DNA of 64,000 nucleotides from positions 2,739,001 to 2,803,000 of the forward strand of contig NZ_CP011028.1 of assembly GCF_002221525.1 (NCBI RefSeq), given 5' to 3'. Position 1 is the stretch's first letter. Each line of letters opens with the position of its first letter. Shown piece after piece: positions 25,568 to 35,398 of this stretch. The DNA is from Pseudoalteromonas espejiana DSM 9414 (GTDB taxonomy: Bacteria > Pseudomonadota > Gammaproteobacteria > Enterobacterales > Alteromonadaceae). The translations under genes and the position numbers were made by a program. The notes below the pieces were generated by a model. That model did not search any database and was not told the origin of the DNA. It saw only the letters and a program-made list of their open reading frames with translations.

Positions 25568-27613
25568 TTACCTCGCCGCACTTAATAAGGTGTTAAAAAC
25601 TTCTTGAGCAGCAGCTAACACTTGAGCTGATGCTGAATATGATTGCTGAAAACGCAGTAAGTTGGCAGCCTCTTCATCTAGGTTTACACCCGAGAGCGAC
25701 TCATACCACGCTTCTGATTGCTGAGCAAGCGCATCAAATGCACTTGCACTGGTAATGGCTTGGCCGGTTACTACGCCAATATCACTCACTAAGCCTGAAT
25801 AGGCTTGATTAAATGTGTCGTGATTGTCGGCAGTGGATGTAGTTACTACATTTTTACGAACTAATTCGCCATTTTGTAAATCAGCTAGCTTTAAACCATT
25901 ACGGTTATCATCAAAGCCGCCTTTATTAAATTCAAGAGTAAAAGTGTCGCCTGTTGCTGGTGTACCTTCTATATCAAAATCAAAACCATAATCGCTGTAT
26001 GGCGTTCCTGCTTGAGATATAACATTATTACCTGGCGGTGGAATAATAATTGTTGTTGCCGCGTTATTCTCATCTGAAATTTGATATTCGTTTGCAGTGC
26101 CTGTTTTAACTAGGGTAATACTGCCATTGGTCAAACCAGGAGCTGTGCTAAAACCACCCGATGTTACACTTGTTACTTCTCCCGCTGAAATAGTAGCAGT
26201 ACCTGTATTATTTATACTATTTGCTGTACGAATAGGCGATGCCAGTGCTAAGTCTTCTGCGCGCCCTGTTGCAAGCTTCAAGCTTGTTGATGCTTGAGAG
26301 TTAAGTTTGACCATAAATCGATCATCAACACTAGGTAGCTTAGCAATATCGAGCGTAATTTCTAATCCAAACAAATCTAAACCATCATTTGCCGGACTGT
26401 TGTCTTTTAAATTGACTTTACCTGTTGCTGTATCAACAGCTGCAGTAGTAAAAATTTCGTTGCCGCTGGCATCTTTAATCTTCTCACCTTTATTATCAAT
26501 GGGGTAAATTTCAACTTCATTCGTGTCACTGTACTTTACAATAAAGTCACTAGCGGGTAGCTCACTGCCTTTACCGGCCTCAAGAGTGGCTGTTAAACTG
26601 GCACCGCCGGTATTAGCTTGGTACGCATAACCACCCACGGTAGGTATATTAAATATATCACCGCCTAGCTCGCCATTAGCATCCATACCGAGTTTATTTT
26701 GCTCGTTAAACGCATCGGCAATTGCTAACCCCATTTGGCCTATTTGATTTTGTGCCGGTACAAGCATGTCGTCTCTAAACGCCAATAAGCCGCCAATTTT
26801 GCCTTTAAGTTTGCTCGCATCTATTTCAAGCGGCACAGCTTTGCCGCCATTCACATCAAGTGTGAGTTCTTTAAAATTAGGATCGGGATCGCCCGACAGT
26901 GAAAACAAGTTAAAGGTCCCATTTTCCATAACTAACGACTCGCCAGTGCCCATAAAAACAAGCTTTTCGCCATTAGGGCCATCAAGAGTTTCTATATCAA
27001 CGAGCTCTGATAGTTCACGAATTGCTAAATCTCGCTGATTGTAAATAGAGCTTGCGTCTGATGCGTTGTTTGTTCCGTTAACAACGGCTATTTCTTGGTT
27101 TAGCGTATTAATGTTTTGTATGAGCGAATTGGCTTCTTCAGAAAAAATCTCAAGTTGTTCGTTCACTATGCTTTGCTGTTCAAGCACAATCCCTGAAAGC
27201 CTATCCATTTGATCAACTAGGCTTTGCGCATCGGTCATTACTAATGAGCGAGCAACCGATGAAGAAGGCTGATTTAAAGCCTCTTGTACGTTGTTAAAAA
27301 GCGAATTGATACCGGTTGATAAATTATTAGACTCTTCAGAAAAAATGGTATCTACTCGATTTGCCTCTGTAACAAACTGATCAAAAAATGATTTATTAGA
27401 GGTGTCGCGATTTAATTGCGATTGGGCAAACTCGTTCAAAAGCCTATATGTTTCGCCCCGCCCTACTTGATTATCAACCATAGTGGTAAATTCAGTTCGC
27501 TCACGTACGTAGCCCTCTGTATTTACATTGGTGATGTTTTTACTGGTCGTTTGTAAAAGCTCAGAGCTTGAACGTACCCCAGCACTGGCAATATTTAATA
27601 AACTAAACGACAT
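25568..27613 (-). CDS. flgK: Flagellar hook-associated protein FlgK (HAP1)
   Basis: First junction protein on the hook. The 681-residue product starts with the rod-hook-type motif (LLNIASAGVRSSSELLQTTSKNITNVNTEGYVRE), contains the HAP1 core FFDQFVTEANRVDTIFSEESNNLSTGINSLF near 80-110, and ends LRFQQSYSASAQVLAAAQEVFNTLL. The middle (about 330-580) is a variable beta-rich insert that makes it longer than the roughly 550-residue enteric protein, as is common in Vibrio and Pseudoalteromonas. It has 1-2 bp spacing to both flgJ and flgL. Confidence 0.95.
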   Translation of the reverse strand: MSFSLLNIASAGVRSSSELLQTTSKNITNVNTEGYVRERTEFTTMVDNQVGRGETYRLLNEFAQSQLNRDTSNKSFFDQFVTEANRVDTIFSEESNNLSTGINSLFNNVQEALNQPSSSVARSLVMTDAQSLVDQMDRLSGIVLEQQSIVNEQLEIFSEEANSLIQNINTLNQEIAVVNGTNNASDASSIYNQRDLAIRELSELVDIETLDGPNGEKLVFMGTGESLVMENGTFNLFSLSGDPDPNFKELTLDVNGGKAVPLEIDASKLKGKIGGLLAFRDDMLVPAQNQIGQMGLAIADAFNEQNKLGMDANGELGGDIFNIPTVGGYAYQANTGGASLTATLEAGKGSELPASDFIVKYSDTNEVEIYPIDNKGEKIKDASGNEIFTTAAVDTATGKVNLKDNSPANDGLDLFGLEITLDIAKLPSVDDRFMVKLNSQASTSLKLATGRAEDLALASPIRTANSINNTGTATISAGEVTSVTSGGFSTAPGLTNGSITLVKTGTANEYQISDENNAATTIIIPPPGNNVISQAGTPYSDYGFDFDIEGTPATGDTFTLEFNKGGFDDNRNGLKLADLQNGELVRKNVVTTSTADNHDTFNQAYSGLVSDIGVVTGQAITSASAFDALAQQSEAWYESLSGVNLDEEAANLLRFQQSYSASAQVLAAAQEVFNTLLSAAR

Positions 27614-27614
27614 A

Positions 27615-28625
27615 TTACTTCACTCCTTGGGCAAACGCGCTTGTTGCAATATTTTTAAGCTCACTGCTATTTAGCACTTTTTTTATTTTACTCGCGTAAT
27701 TAGGATCGGTTGCGTAGCCTGCTTTTTGTAATGAGTCTAAAAACTCATGCGGCTTTGCGGTATTTTGAAGGGCCTCTTCGTAGCGTGGGTTTTGCATTAA
27801 AAAGTCAACAAAGTCGTTTACGCTTTCTTTAATTGAATCGTAAGCTCTAAAGCTTGCTTGCTTTTTAACAGGCGTACCTTGTTCAAATTCAAGCGTTACT
27901 TTACTGGCTTTATCACCATCCCAGCTTTTATCAGATTTAATATTAAATAAGTTATTTGAACTGCCGCCATCACTTTTACTAATAATGTGCTTGCCCCAGC
28001 CAGTCTCAAGTGCTGCTTGGGCAACCATAACGGCAGGGTTTAAACCTATTTTTTCGGCCGCTGTTTTAGCATGCTCCCACACTGTGCTTACAAATTCTTC
28101 GGCACTGTTAAATGCAGGTGCTTGCTCTGTAGGGGCTTTATTATTTGATACAACAGTACTTACTTTTGATTCGTCTGTATTAACTACAGTAGCACTTGAT
28201 GCTTTTTCGTAAGGGAGCTCTGAGCCTGCGCGTTTATCACTGATAAAATCGCTCGTGGTTCTAAGTACCGAACCTGGCATAAAGTTTTCTGCCTCTGGTG
28301 AGAGCTGCTGAACAATTAAATCAGCCAACCCTAAAGACCCATTTGAAGAAAGCTCAGAAGAAAGTTGCTGGTCGTGCATTTCTTCAAAAAACTTTACACC
28401 ACTTGAATTAAATGGGCTGTCTTCGTCTTCAAAGGCTTCGTTGGCTTTTCGCATCCCTTTTAGCAGCATTTGCGTAAAAATTGCTTCAAATTGTGCCGCT
28501 GCTTTTTTAAGCGCCGCTTTTGAGGCATCAGTAGATGCATCACCGCTATTTAAAGCGTCTTGACGTAAAGTATTTAGATTACTTAAATCAAAAAAGTTTT
28601 GCTTATCGAGGTGATTTGTTTCCAT
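27615..28625 (-). CDS. flgJ: Peptidoglycan hydrolase and rod-cap protein FlgJ
   Basis: Two-domain periplasmic protein that caps the growing rod and opens the peptidoglycan for it. Residues about 33-110 are the rod-binding domain (AAAQFEAIFTQMLLKGMRKANEAF). After a linker, residues about 175-325 are a glucosaminidase/lysozyme-like domain with catalytic E207 in AQAALETGWGKHI and NNLFNIKSD just after. The 336-residue length fits dual-domain FlgJ. A sigma-54 promoter lies 40-55 bp upstream and a terminator separates it from flgI, so flgJ heads its own unit with flgK and flgL. Confidence 0.95.
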   Translation of the reverse strand: METNHLDKQNFFDLSNLNTLRQDALNSGDASTDASKAALKKAAAQFEAIFTQMLLKGMRKANEAFEDEDSPFNSSGVKFFEEMHDQQLSSELSSNGSLGLADLIVQQLSPEAENFMPGSVLRTTSDFISDKRAGSELPYEKASSATVVNTDESKVSTVVSNNKAPTEQAPAFNSAEEFVSTVWEHAKTAAEKIGLNPAVMVAQAALETGWGKHIISKSDGGSSNNLFNIKSDKSWDGDKASKVTLEFEQGTPVKKQASFRAYDSIKESVNDFVDFLMQNPRYEEALQNTAKPHEFLDSLQKAGYATDPNYASKIKKVLNSSELKNIATSAFAQGVK

Positions 28626-28663
28626 CAGCTTTTTGACACAACAATGAATAATACTTGATGAAA

Positions 28664-28680
28664 TGCAAAAACTAAGCCAA
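28664..28680 (-). promoter_or_regulatory. Sigma-54 promoter of flgJKL
   Basis: The minus strand reads TTGGCTT-AGTTT-TTGCA, with exactly 10 bases between GG and GC. Predicted start of transcription near 28,653, giving a leader of about 28 nt. Confidence 0.78.
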
Positions 28681-28706
28681 AGGTATTTTAAAGGAGGGTT
28701 TTATTA

Positions 28707-28742
28707 AAAAGCTCGGCTACATTACTGTAATACCGAGCTTTT
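28707..28742 (-). terminator. Terminator after flgI
   Basis: A 10-bp perfect stem (AAAAGCTCGG / CCGAGCTTTT) with a 16-base loop lies 7 bases after the flgI stop. The minus-strand 3' arm ends in TTTTTAAT, fitting a rho-independent terminator for flgFGHI. Confidence 0.75.
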
Positions 28743-28749
28743 AATAATT

Positions 28750-29844
28750 TTAGATAACTACGAGCTGCCCGTTAATAGCGCCAGCCTCTTTAAGGGCTTC
28801 TAGAATAGCCATTAAATCACCAGGTGCTGCGCCTACTTCATTAATGGCCCTAACCAAATCATCAAGACTAACGCCCGGGTTAAAAACAAACGCACGAGAG
28901 TCATCTTGGTTTACATCTATAATGCTTTGCTGAGTTACCACAGTATCACCCTCAGCTAATGGGTTTGGTTGAGATACATTTAATTGCTCTGCAATAGTAA
29001 CTGTTAGCCCACCATGAGTGATTGCCGCAGGTTGTAACTTTACGTTTTTACCAATAACAATGGTCCCTGTTCGCGAATTAACAATAATTTTGGCAGAGGT
29101 GTCAGCAGGTTTAAATTCTAGGTTTTCTAGGGTCGATAAATAAGACACTCTTTGTGATGCATCACGCGGTGCAATAACACGTACCGATGCGGCGTCAATA
29201 GCTTGTGCACTACTTGGGCCAACTAAATCGTTAATGGTTTTTTCTAACCGCTTGGCGGTTGTAAAGTCTGGGCGGTTTAAGTTAAACGTAATGTAGTCAC
29301 CCTGCATAAAAGGGCTCTTAACTTCTCGCTCTACGGTTGCGCCATTTGGTACACGCCCTACCGTAGGTGTATTAATAACCACTTTACTGCCATCAAGTCC
29401 TTGGGCGCCTAAGCCACCTACAATTAAGCTACCTTGTGCAATTGCGTACACGTTACCATCAACCCCTTTTAAGAAGGTTTGCAACAATGTACCACCACGT
29501 AAACTGCCTGCGCTACCAATTGAAGAAACCGTAATATCGATTGTTTGACCAGGTTTTCTAAAAGGTGGTAGCTCTGCATGTACCGCAACAGCGGCTACAT
29601 TTTTAATTTTAGGGCTTTGTGTTGAAGGTAACGTAATACCAAAGCTGTTTAACATGCCTCTAAAGCTTTGTTGCGTATATGAGTTTTGCTCTCCTGTGCC
29701 AGGTAAGCCCACGACTAACCCATACCCTACGAGTTGGTTAGCACGTACGCCTTCAACCATAGATACATCTTTAATACGCTCTGCACTGGCAGAAAATTGC
29801 CAGCCTAGCAGTATGATCAAAATAATTGCTTTAATGCTATTCAT
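28750..29844 (-). CDS. flgI: Flagellar P-ring protein FlgI
   Basis: Forms the periplasmic P ring around the rod. The 364-residue product has a Sec signal peptide ([21 protein letters not shown], probable cleavage after A21) and the conserved mature start [38 protein letters not shown] and the C-terminal [30 protein letters not shown] are also family hallmarks. It is 11 bp downstream of flgH. Confidence 0.97.
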   Translation of the reverse strand: MNSIKAIILIILLGWQFSASAERIKDVSMVEGVRANQLVGYGLVVGLPGTGEQNSYTQQSFRGMLNSFGITLPSTQSPKIKNVAAVAVHAELPPFRKPGQTIDITVSSIGSAGSLRGGTLLQTFLKGVDGNVYAIAQGSLIVGGLGAQGLDGSKVVINTPTVGRVPNGATVEREVKSPFMQGDYITFNLNRPDFTTAKRLEKTINDLVGPSSAQAIDAASVRVIAPRDASQRVSYLSTLENLEFKPADTSAKIIVNSRTGTIVIGKNVKLQPAAITHGGLTVTIAEQLNVSQPNPLAEGDTVVTQQSIIDVNQDDSRAFVFNPGVSLDDLVRAINEVGAAPGDLMAILEALKEAGAINGQLVVI

Positions 29845-29855
29845 ACTACTGTCCT

Positions 29856-30539
29856 CTAAAACGGAAATAATGAGCTACTAAAGAAGCGCGTTAACCAACC
29901 TGGGCTTTGTGCTTCTTGTGTTTGCCCTTTACCAGAATATTGAATTCGGGCATTTGCTATTCGGTTTGATTCTACCGTGTTGTCTGCACTTACATCTTGT
30001 GGGCGCACTAAGCCTTCAAGCCTAATAAATTCTTCACCGGTATTAAGTGTGAGCCATTTTTCACCGCGTATAACTAAGTTACCGTTTGGTAAAACACGCA
30101 TAACGTTTACCGAAATATCACCCACTAAACTATTTGATTGATTAGATTTAGAATCACCCGTAAACGATGAATCACTACCAATACCAAATTGAATGCTATC
30201 GCCACCAATATTTACAGGTAAACCGCCTAAGCCAATAACGGGGTCGAGACTAGCGTCAGTTTCTTTGTCGGTTTCGGTTTTAGCGGCTTTTGTAGCTTGA
30301 GTTGACTCTTCAAGCTTAACGGTAATTATATCGCCGGTTCTGAGTGCTTTTTTATCTGAATACAAATCATTAAATGTATTAGTGTTAAACAGTGACCCTG
30401 TTGCAACAACAGGCTCTGCTACAGGCTCTGGGTACATAGGTGCGTAATAAGGATCGTCTTGAACCACCTCACTATTTTGAGTAGACACACAACCACTTAA
30501 AAATAAGGTGCCTGCTGCAAATAAAATAATATTACGCAT
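29856..30539 (-). CDS. flgH: Flagellar L-ring lipoprotein FlgH
   Basis: Outer-membrane L-ring subunit. The 227-residue product has a lipoprotein signal with lipobox LSGC, lipidated cysteine C17. [29 protein letters not shown], then [32 protein letters not shown], match the FlgH family over its full length. It is 20 bp downstream of flgG in the flgFGHI unit. Confidence 0.97.
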   Translation of the reverse strand: MRNIILFAAGTLFLSGCVSTQNSEVVQDDPYYAPMYPEPVAEPVVATGSLFNTNTFNDLYSDKKALRTGDIITVKLEESTQATKAAKTETDKETDASLDPVIGLGGLPVNIGGDSIQFGIGSDSSFTGDSKSNQSNSLVGDISVNVMRVLPNGNLVIRGEKWLTLNTGEEFIRLEGLVRPQDVSADNTVESNRIANARIQYSGKGQTQEAQSPGWLTRFFSSSLFPF

Positions 30540-30559
30540 AAATATCCCCTTGTATTCGG

Positions 30560-31348
30560 TTATAACTGCTGATTGATGTAACTCATCATTTCATCAACGG
30601 CTGAAATTACTTTTGAGTTCATCTCGTAAACACGCTGTGTTTCTATTAGGTTTACCAGCTCTTCGGTCACATTTACGTTTGATGTTTCAAGCGACCCCTG
30701 AATAATTGTGCCCAAGCCTTCAACTCCTGGATTACCTTGTACCGGCGCACCACTAACAGCGGTTTCGGTGTAAAGATTTTGTCCAATTGGCTCAAGACCC
30801 GATGGATTGATAAAGTCACTAATTGTAAGCTGACCAATTACCACGTTGTCGGCTTGCCCTGCTACACGCACCGACACTTCACCATCTTGAGAAACAGTGA
30901 TTGACTGCGCATCATCTGGTACGTTCATTTCTGGTTGCACAACAAAACCAGCACCAGAGGTGACAATGCGGCCGTCTTCATCGGTGGTAAATTGCCCGTT
31001 TCGGGAGTAGGCAATATTGCCGTCAGGTTGTAATACTTCAAAAAAACCTTCGCCGGAGATCATCCAATCTAATGAGTTTTCGGTGGTAAGCATATTACCT
31101 TGTGTAAACTCTTTTTGGTTGGCAACGACTTTTGCACCGGCACCTAGCATTAAACCCGACGGCATCTCAGTATCTTGTGATGAACGGCCACCAGGTTGGT
31201 TAATATTTTGGTACAGTAAGTCTTCAAAAATAGCGCGGCTTTTTTTGTAACCTACTGTGCTGGCATTCGCCAAGTTATTTGAAATAACTGAAATATCAGT
31301 TTGTTGAGCGTCTAGCCCTGTTTTACTTATCCACAATGCAGGATTCAT
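30560..31348 (-). CDS. flgG: Distal rod protein FlgG
   Basis: Main component of the distal rod. Product of 262 residues, the usual length (260-262). It begins MNPALWISKTGLDAQQTDISVISNNLANASTVGYK (rod-hook N-terminal motif) and carries GYKKSRAIFEDLLYQNI. It ends QGSLETSNVNVTEELVNLIETQRVYEMNSKVISAVDEMMSYINQQL, the canonical FlgG C-terminus. It follows flgF by 21 bp. Confidence 0.97.
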   Translation of the reverse strand: MNPALWISKTGLDAQQTDISVISNNLANASTVGYKKSRAIFEDLLYQNINQPGGRSSQDTEMPSGLMLGAGAKVVANQKEFTQGNMLTTENSLDWMISGEGFFEVLQPDGNIAYSRNGQFTTDEDGRIVTSGAGFVVQPEMNVPDDAQSITVSQDGEVSVRVAGQADNVVIGQLTISDFINPSGLEPIGQNLYTETAVSGAPVQGNPGVEGLGTIIQGSLETSNVNVTEELVNLIETQRVYEMNSKVISAVDEMMSYINQQL

Positions 31349-31369
31349 AATTATGCCCTCATTTTAAAG

Positions 31370-32113
31370 TTAAACTATGCGCATCAACTGATCTTGACGT
31401 TCGTCAATCTCTTCAGCTGTTTTCATTAGTTTTACTTGTAACTCAAATTGACGTTGGTGGTTGATCATATCGACCATTTCGTGAACTGGATTAACGTTAG
31501 ACATCTCCAGTGCACCACTTAAAACTTTTACATTTGCTGAGGTATCGACGGTTTGCCCTGGTACAGGCCTAAATAGACCATCGTTGCCTTTTTCGAGCTG
31601 CCTGCTATTACCTTCAACAACGCGCAGCGTGTCTACTTCCTCTAAAAAATTTGCTGGTGCGCCTTGCGGGCGAACTTGTATGGCGCCATCTTCACTAAAG
31701 CCTATTTTTTCAATAGGGACTGGTAAAATAACAGGTCCACCTTCGCCAATTACTTGACGACCATGACTTGTTACCAACATACCTTGCGCAGTAATGTTGA
31801 GCGTGCCTACTTTTGTATATGCTTCGTTACCTGAGTCATCCTGAACGGCAAGCCATGCGTTATCGCTCATTGCAATATCTAAATCACGACCAGTTTCGAT
31901 AATGCCGCCAGATGTCATATTTGAACCTGGGCGCTCTTGCATTGAAAACACACGCGTTGGCAACCCTTCGCCAAACGCTTGCATTGAACGCGCTTGTGCA
32001 AAGTCGGCTTTAAAACCAGTGGTGTTTGCGTTTGCCAAATTATTGGCTTTAAGGGCTAGCCCCTGCAGGCTTTGCTTAGCGCCAGAGGCCGCAATGTAGA
32101 CCATTTTGTCCAT
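31370..32113 (-). CDS. flgF: Proximal rod protein FlgF
   Basis: Rod subunit of 247 residues. The N-terminal motif MVYIAASGAKQSLQGLALKANNLANANTTGFKAD and the C-terminal LSGALEMSNVNPVHEMVDMINHQRQFELQVKLMK identify a FlgF/FlgG-family rod protein. Size and place before flgG identify FlgF. It is the first gene of a unit preceded by a sigma-54 promoter and separated from flgE by a strong terminator. Confidence 0.96.
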   Translation of the reverse strand: MDKMVYIAASGAKQSLQGLALKANNLANANTTGFKADFAQARSMQAFGEGLPTRVFSMQERPGSNMTSGGIIETGRDLDIAMSDNAWLAVQDDSGNEAYTKVGTLNITAQGMLVTSHGRQVIGEGGPVILPVPIEKIGFSEDGAIQVRPQGAPANFLEEVDTLRVVEGNSRQLEKGNDGLFRPVPGQTVDTSANVKVLSGALEMSNVNPVHEMVDMINHQRQFELQVKLMKTAEEIDERQDQLMRIV

Positions 32114-32150
32114 AACATCGACTCACATAAAAAATCTCTAGACTAACAAA

Positions 32151-32167
32151 TGCAAAATAGATGCCAG
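32151..32167 (-). promoter_or_regulatory. Sigma-54 promoter of flgFGHI
   Basis: The minus strand reads CTGGCAT-CTATT-TTGCA, with exactly 10 bases between GG and GC. Predicted start near 32,140 and a leader of about 27 nt. Confidence 0.8.
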
Positions 32168-32236
32168 ATTAAATTTGACGCAATTTATGAAGAATATTGA
32201 AAGGACTCAGCTACGATAAAAATAGCGGCATAGGCA

Positions 32237-32262
32237 TAAAAAAGGCTGCAAAAATGCAGCCT
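32237..32262 (-). terminator. Rho-independent terminator after flgE
   Basis: An 8-bp perfect stem (AGGCTGCA / TGCAGCCT) with a TTTT loop is followed by six T residues on the minus strand, 27 bp after the flgE stop. A textbook terminator for flgBCDE. Confidence 0.9.
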
Positions 32263-32289
32263 AATAAAGTAAGTGAAAATTTGTTTAAC

Positions 32290-33657
32290 TTATCGAATCT
32301 GCAATATACTTTGCTGGATTGTTGAGTTAACTTCAAGCGCTCGTGAGTTAGCTTGGTAATTACGTTGGGCAGTGATTAAATCAACTAACTCGTTTGTTAG
32401 ATTAGTATTTGATTGCTCAAGCGCAGATGAATTAATACTACCAAAAGTACCTGAACCGGCTTCACCTGCTACTGGCTCACCAGAGTCAATGCTTTGTTTC
32501 CAGCTGGTATCGCCTACTTGTGAAAGGCCTTGAGAGTTTGGAAAACGCACCATAGCAACTTGGCCTAAGTACGTTGAGTCACCGTTGCTGTACGAGGCAA
32601 CAATTTTCCCGTCTGTACCAATATCAATACCCGCTAAACGACCCACTGTTGAACCATCTTGATCAAGTGCTTTTACTTCAAAACCACTAGAATACTGTGT
32701 TGGTATTCTTCCTGCCGTGTTGTTTTCATCACGCCAGTTTAGTTCAATCCCTGGACTTGGGAATGTAGCTCCGTTATCAAGCATTGACGATAAACCAGTA
32801 CCTGCACCTGCCGGTAAACTAACTTCATTAAATGTTGATGTAGTATTCACATCGACGCCTGTCGTTGCTGGTAAACCGCTTGAGTCAAATCCAAGTGTGG
32901 TAATAGGGTTATATGGTGTAGTTGTTTGCTCTGCACCAGATGTACCGTCTACCACTTTACCATCAAGCGTAGCGTATACTTCCCAGCTGTTGTCTGTACC
33001 ACCTGCAGCTGCATCTTCTTTTTTAACAAAAAAGTACTGAAGAATGTGTGGCTCACCTAGTGAGTCATATACCGTTGTTGACGTAGATGAGTTATACGTA
33101 CCGCTAGATGTAGGATCAAAAGCAAGGCCCGTAGCATCAGCTGTCGCATCTAAGTTAAACGATAAAAATACGTTCTCTGTAGCGCGAGGTGAACCTGATG
33201 AGTCCGGAATTTGAATCGGGTTTGTAGTACTTAAACTAACCGATGTGGTATCACCTGTAGACTCGTCGACTGGAAAAGCTTGTAAATAATTGCCTTTAGC
33301 GTCAACCATAAAGTTATCTTGGTTAAGCTTAAATGCACCTGCACGTGTGTAAGTTAAATCTTGTGACGAAATATCGTCGGTCATTGCAAAATAACCTTCA
33401 CCGGTAATCGCTAAATCTAACGAGTTGTTAGTAAATTGCAGTGACCCTTGGTGAAATTGCTGCGCAACCATGGTTGTTTGCACACCATCACCGTTTTTAG
33501 TTTTGCCTGCGCTAAAAACAGATGCTGCATATACGTCTGCAAACTCAGCACGTGATTCTTTAAAGCCTGTGGTATTAACGTTGGCAATGTTATTTGCCGT
33601 TACGTCTAAATCTTTTTGTGCGGCTGCTAGGCCTGTAAGTGCAATATTAAAGCTCAT
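32290..33657 (-). CDS. flgE: Flagellar hook protein FlgE
   Basis: Structural subunit of the hook. The 455-residue product starts MSFNIALTGLAAAQKDLDVTANNIANVNTTGFKES and ends SSALEQSNTNLTNELVDLITAQRNYQANSRALEVNSTIQQSILQIR. Between them lie the FlgE core elements, including YFAMTDD and VYDSLGEPHILQYFFVK. Length is in the usual 400-460 range. It lies 59 bp downstream of flgD. Confidence 0.97.
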   Translation of the reverse strand: MSFNIALTGLAAAQKDLDVTANNIANVNTTGFKESRAEFADVYAASVFSAGKTKNGDGVQTTMVAQQFHQGSLQFTNNSLDLAITGEGYFAMTDDISSQDLTYTRAGAFKLNQDNFMVDAKGNYLQAFPVDESTGDTTSVSLSTTNPIQIPDSSGSPRATENVFLSFNLDATADATGLAFDPTSSGTYNSSTSTTVYDSLGEPHILQYFFVKKEDAAAGGTDNSWEVYATLDGKVVDGTSGAEQTTTPYNPITTLGFDSSGLPATTGVDVNTTSTFNEVSLPAGAGTGLSSMLDNGATFPSPGIELNWRDENNTAGRIPTQYSSGFEVKALDQDGSTVGRLAGIDIGTDGKIVASYSNGDSTYLGQVAMVRFPNSQGLSQVGDTSWKQSIDSGEPVAGEAGSGTFGSINSSALEQSNTNLTNELVDLITAQRNYQANSRALEVNSTIQQSILQIR

Positions 33658-33716
33658 AATTCACCTCTAACGTTTTAATCTAATAGCCTGCTAGCAGGCG
33701 AAATACTTTTAATTGG

Positions 33717-34397
33717 TTATGCGATCTCTGCGACATCCGTCAACCTAACCGCACCTTCTTTAGTGTTAATAATAATGCCGCTTGAGCCGTTAATATTAAC
33801 GCTTTCAATATTCTTGAATGTTGCCACCGGTAAGCTTGAAAACTCGCCGTTGGTACTACCCTCTGCAGTAATGGTGTATTCACCCTCAGGTAAACGTTCG
33901 CCAGCCTCGTTATTGCCATCCCAGCTAAAACGAACAGCTCCTGCAGCTTGTGTGCCCATGTCGATAGTTCTAACTAATTGACCTGAAGCATCAGTGACTT
34001 TAATAGTAAGGTTATCTACTGCCTCTTCGGCAACTGCAGACCCTTTTGCCTCACCAGATTCACCTAATTCAAGCGTATTTGACTCTAACAGCGCTTGCTT
34101 GCCTACGAGCGTTGATGCTTGCAGGGCTGAGTTTGAAGTCATAGAAGATGCAAGCGATTCAAAGTTAGTATTTAAATCGGTGATCCCTTGGGCCATGGTA
34201 AAATTGGTCATTTGCGCAATCATCTGATCGTTATCAGCCGGATTACTCGGGTCTTGATACGATAATTGCTGAGTTAGCAAAGAGAAGAAGTCTTCTTGCG
34301 TTAACGCATCACTTTCTTCTTCCGTTGTTGCTACTTGGGTGTCTTGCCAAGTAATAGAGTCCAAATAGGATGAACTGGTACTAATATCGTTACTCAT
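33717..34397 (-). CDS. flgD: Flagellar hook assembly scaffold FlgD
   Basis: Temporary cap directing hook polymerisation. The 226-residue product has the FlgD N-terminal core LTQEDFFSLLTQQLSYQDPSNPADNDQMIAQMTNFTMAQG, then an Ig-like/Fn3-type C-terminal part with RFSWDGNNEAGERLPEGEYTITAEG, the conserved WDG turn of FlgD. It is 13 bp downstream of flgC. Confidence 0.96.
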   Translation of the reverse strand: MSNDISTSSSYLDSITWQDTQVATTEEESDALTQEDFFSLLTQQLSYQDPSNPADNDQMIAQMTNFTMAQGITDLNTNFESLASSMTSNSALQASTLVGKQALLESNTLELGESGEAKGSAVAEEAVDNLTIKVTDASGQLVRTIDMGTQAAGAVRFSWDGNNEAGERLPEGEYTITAEGSTNGEFSSLPVATFKNIESVNINGSSGIIINTKEGAVRLTDVAEIA

Positions 34398-34410
34398 AAC
34401 CTACCCTCGG

Positions 34411-34842
34411 TTATCGCTGCCCAAGTAACAGCGTTTTGCTTAACATTTGCTTCGCTGCATCGGCAACTTGCACGTTTGTTTGGTAAGAGCGAGAGGCTGA
34501 GATCATATTTGCCATCTCCTCAACAACATTAACGTTGGGTTTATAGATATAGCCATTTTCATCCGCACTCGGGTGATTAGGGTTATATTCAATTTGTAGT
34601 GGTTTGTTGCTCTCAACAATGCCCAACACTTTAACACCAACTGCGGAGCCCTGTGGGTTGCTAGCTGAGGCAGACGCTTTTGTAAGCTCAGCAGCAAATA
34701 CAGGTTGGCGTGCTCGGTATGTTTTGTCTTGAGATGAACTAATTGTATTAGCATTCGAAATATTACTTGCAGTTGTATTTAAACGCACATTTTGCGCACT
34801 CATACCACTGCCTGAAATATCGAAAACGTTATATAAACTCAT
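34411..34842 (-). CDS. flgC: Proximal rod protein FlgC
   Basis: Rod subunit of 143 residues. N-terminal MSLYNVFDISGSGMSAQNVRLNTTASNISNANT and C-terminal NVNVVEEMANMISASRSYQTNVQVADAAKQMLSKTLLLGQ are the family signatures. It is 5 bp downstream of flgB in the flgBCDE unit. Confidence 0.96.
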   Translation of the reverse strand: MSLYNVFDISGSGMSAQNVRLNTTASNISNANTISSSQDKTYRARQPVFAAELTKASASASNPQGSAVGVKVLGIVESNKPLQIEYNPNHPSADENGYIYKPNVNVVEEMANMISASRSYQTNVQVADAAKQMLSKTLLLGQR

Positions 34843-34847
34843 AATTA

Positions 34848-35255
34848 TTATCCTTGACTACCGAGAGCTTTATTCAGGCCTTTAAACCTACTACTTAAAA
34901 ATTGCAGACTGGCCTGATACTCCATCGCATTCTGTGTATACAAGTTCCGTTCCACCTGTATATCTACAGAGTTACCATCGCCTGTATCTCCTTGATTTGG
35001 AGTACGAAATAGTTCAGAGCCACCTACACTTCGGGTACCACCGGCAATGTGGTTTTCATTGGTTGTAACCATAGTATTGCCGCTTTGCTGCGTTGACCTT
35101 GCCGCTTTAAACGCTGAAGCAAAGTCGATATCTTTTGCTTTATAGCCAGGCGTATCAGCATTCGCTATATTTGTGGCAAGTACTTCTGCCCGCTGTGAAC
35201 GGATCAACATTGCATGCGGGTGCACGCCTAATGCTTTATCAAAACTGATAGCCAT
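34848..35255 (-). CDS. flgB: Proximal rod protein FlgB
   Basis: Rod subunit of 135 residues from the ATG at 35,255 (MAISFDKALG), chosen because GGAG lies six bases upstream; a TTG four codons earlier coincides with that ribosome-binding site. Rod-hook motif QRAEVLATNIANADTPGYKAKDIDF and the C-terminal NSVDIQVERNLYTQNAMEYQASLQFLSSRFKGL are typical of FlgB. It heads the flgBCDE unit behind a sigma-54 promoter. Confidence 0.95.
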   Translation of the reverse strand: MAISFDKALGVHPHAMLIRSQRAEVLATNIANADTPGYKAKDIDFASAFKAARSTQQSGNTMVTTNENHIAGGTRSVGGSELFRTPNQGDTGDGNSVDIQVERNLYTQNAMEYQASLQFLSSRFKGLNKALGSQG

Positions 35256-35289
35256 AACTTTCTCCAAAAAATTGACTTACGTTAGTTAA

Positions 35290-35306
35290 AGCAATTAGTA
35301 AGCCAT
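35290..35306 (-). promoter_or_regulatory. Sigma-54 promoter of flgBCDE
   Basis: The minus strand reads ATGGCTT-ACTAA-TTGCT, with exactly 10 bases between GG and GC. Predicted start near 35,279 and a leader of about 24 nt. Confidence 0.78.
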
Positions 35307-35351
35307 TAGTGTGGTATTAAAGTTATTTTTTATAAAGGTATGTATATTAAT

Positions 35352-35380
35352 AAAAAAACGACGTAATGGACGCCGTTTTT
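35352..35380 (-). terminator. Terminator after cheR
   Basis: On the minus strand AAAACGGCG pairs (with one G-T) with CGTCGTTTT around a short loop and is followed by a T run, 18 bp beyond the cheR stop. It separates cheVR from flgB. Confidence 0.7.
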
Positions 35381-35398
35381 AGTAGGAAGGAAGTGCTG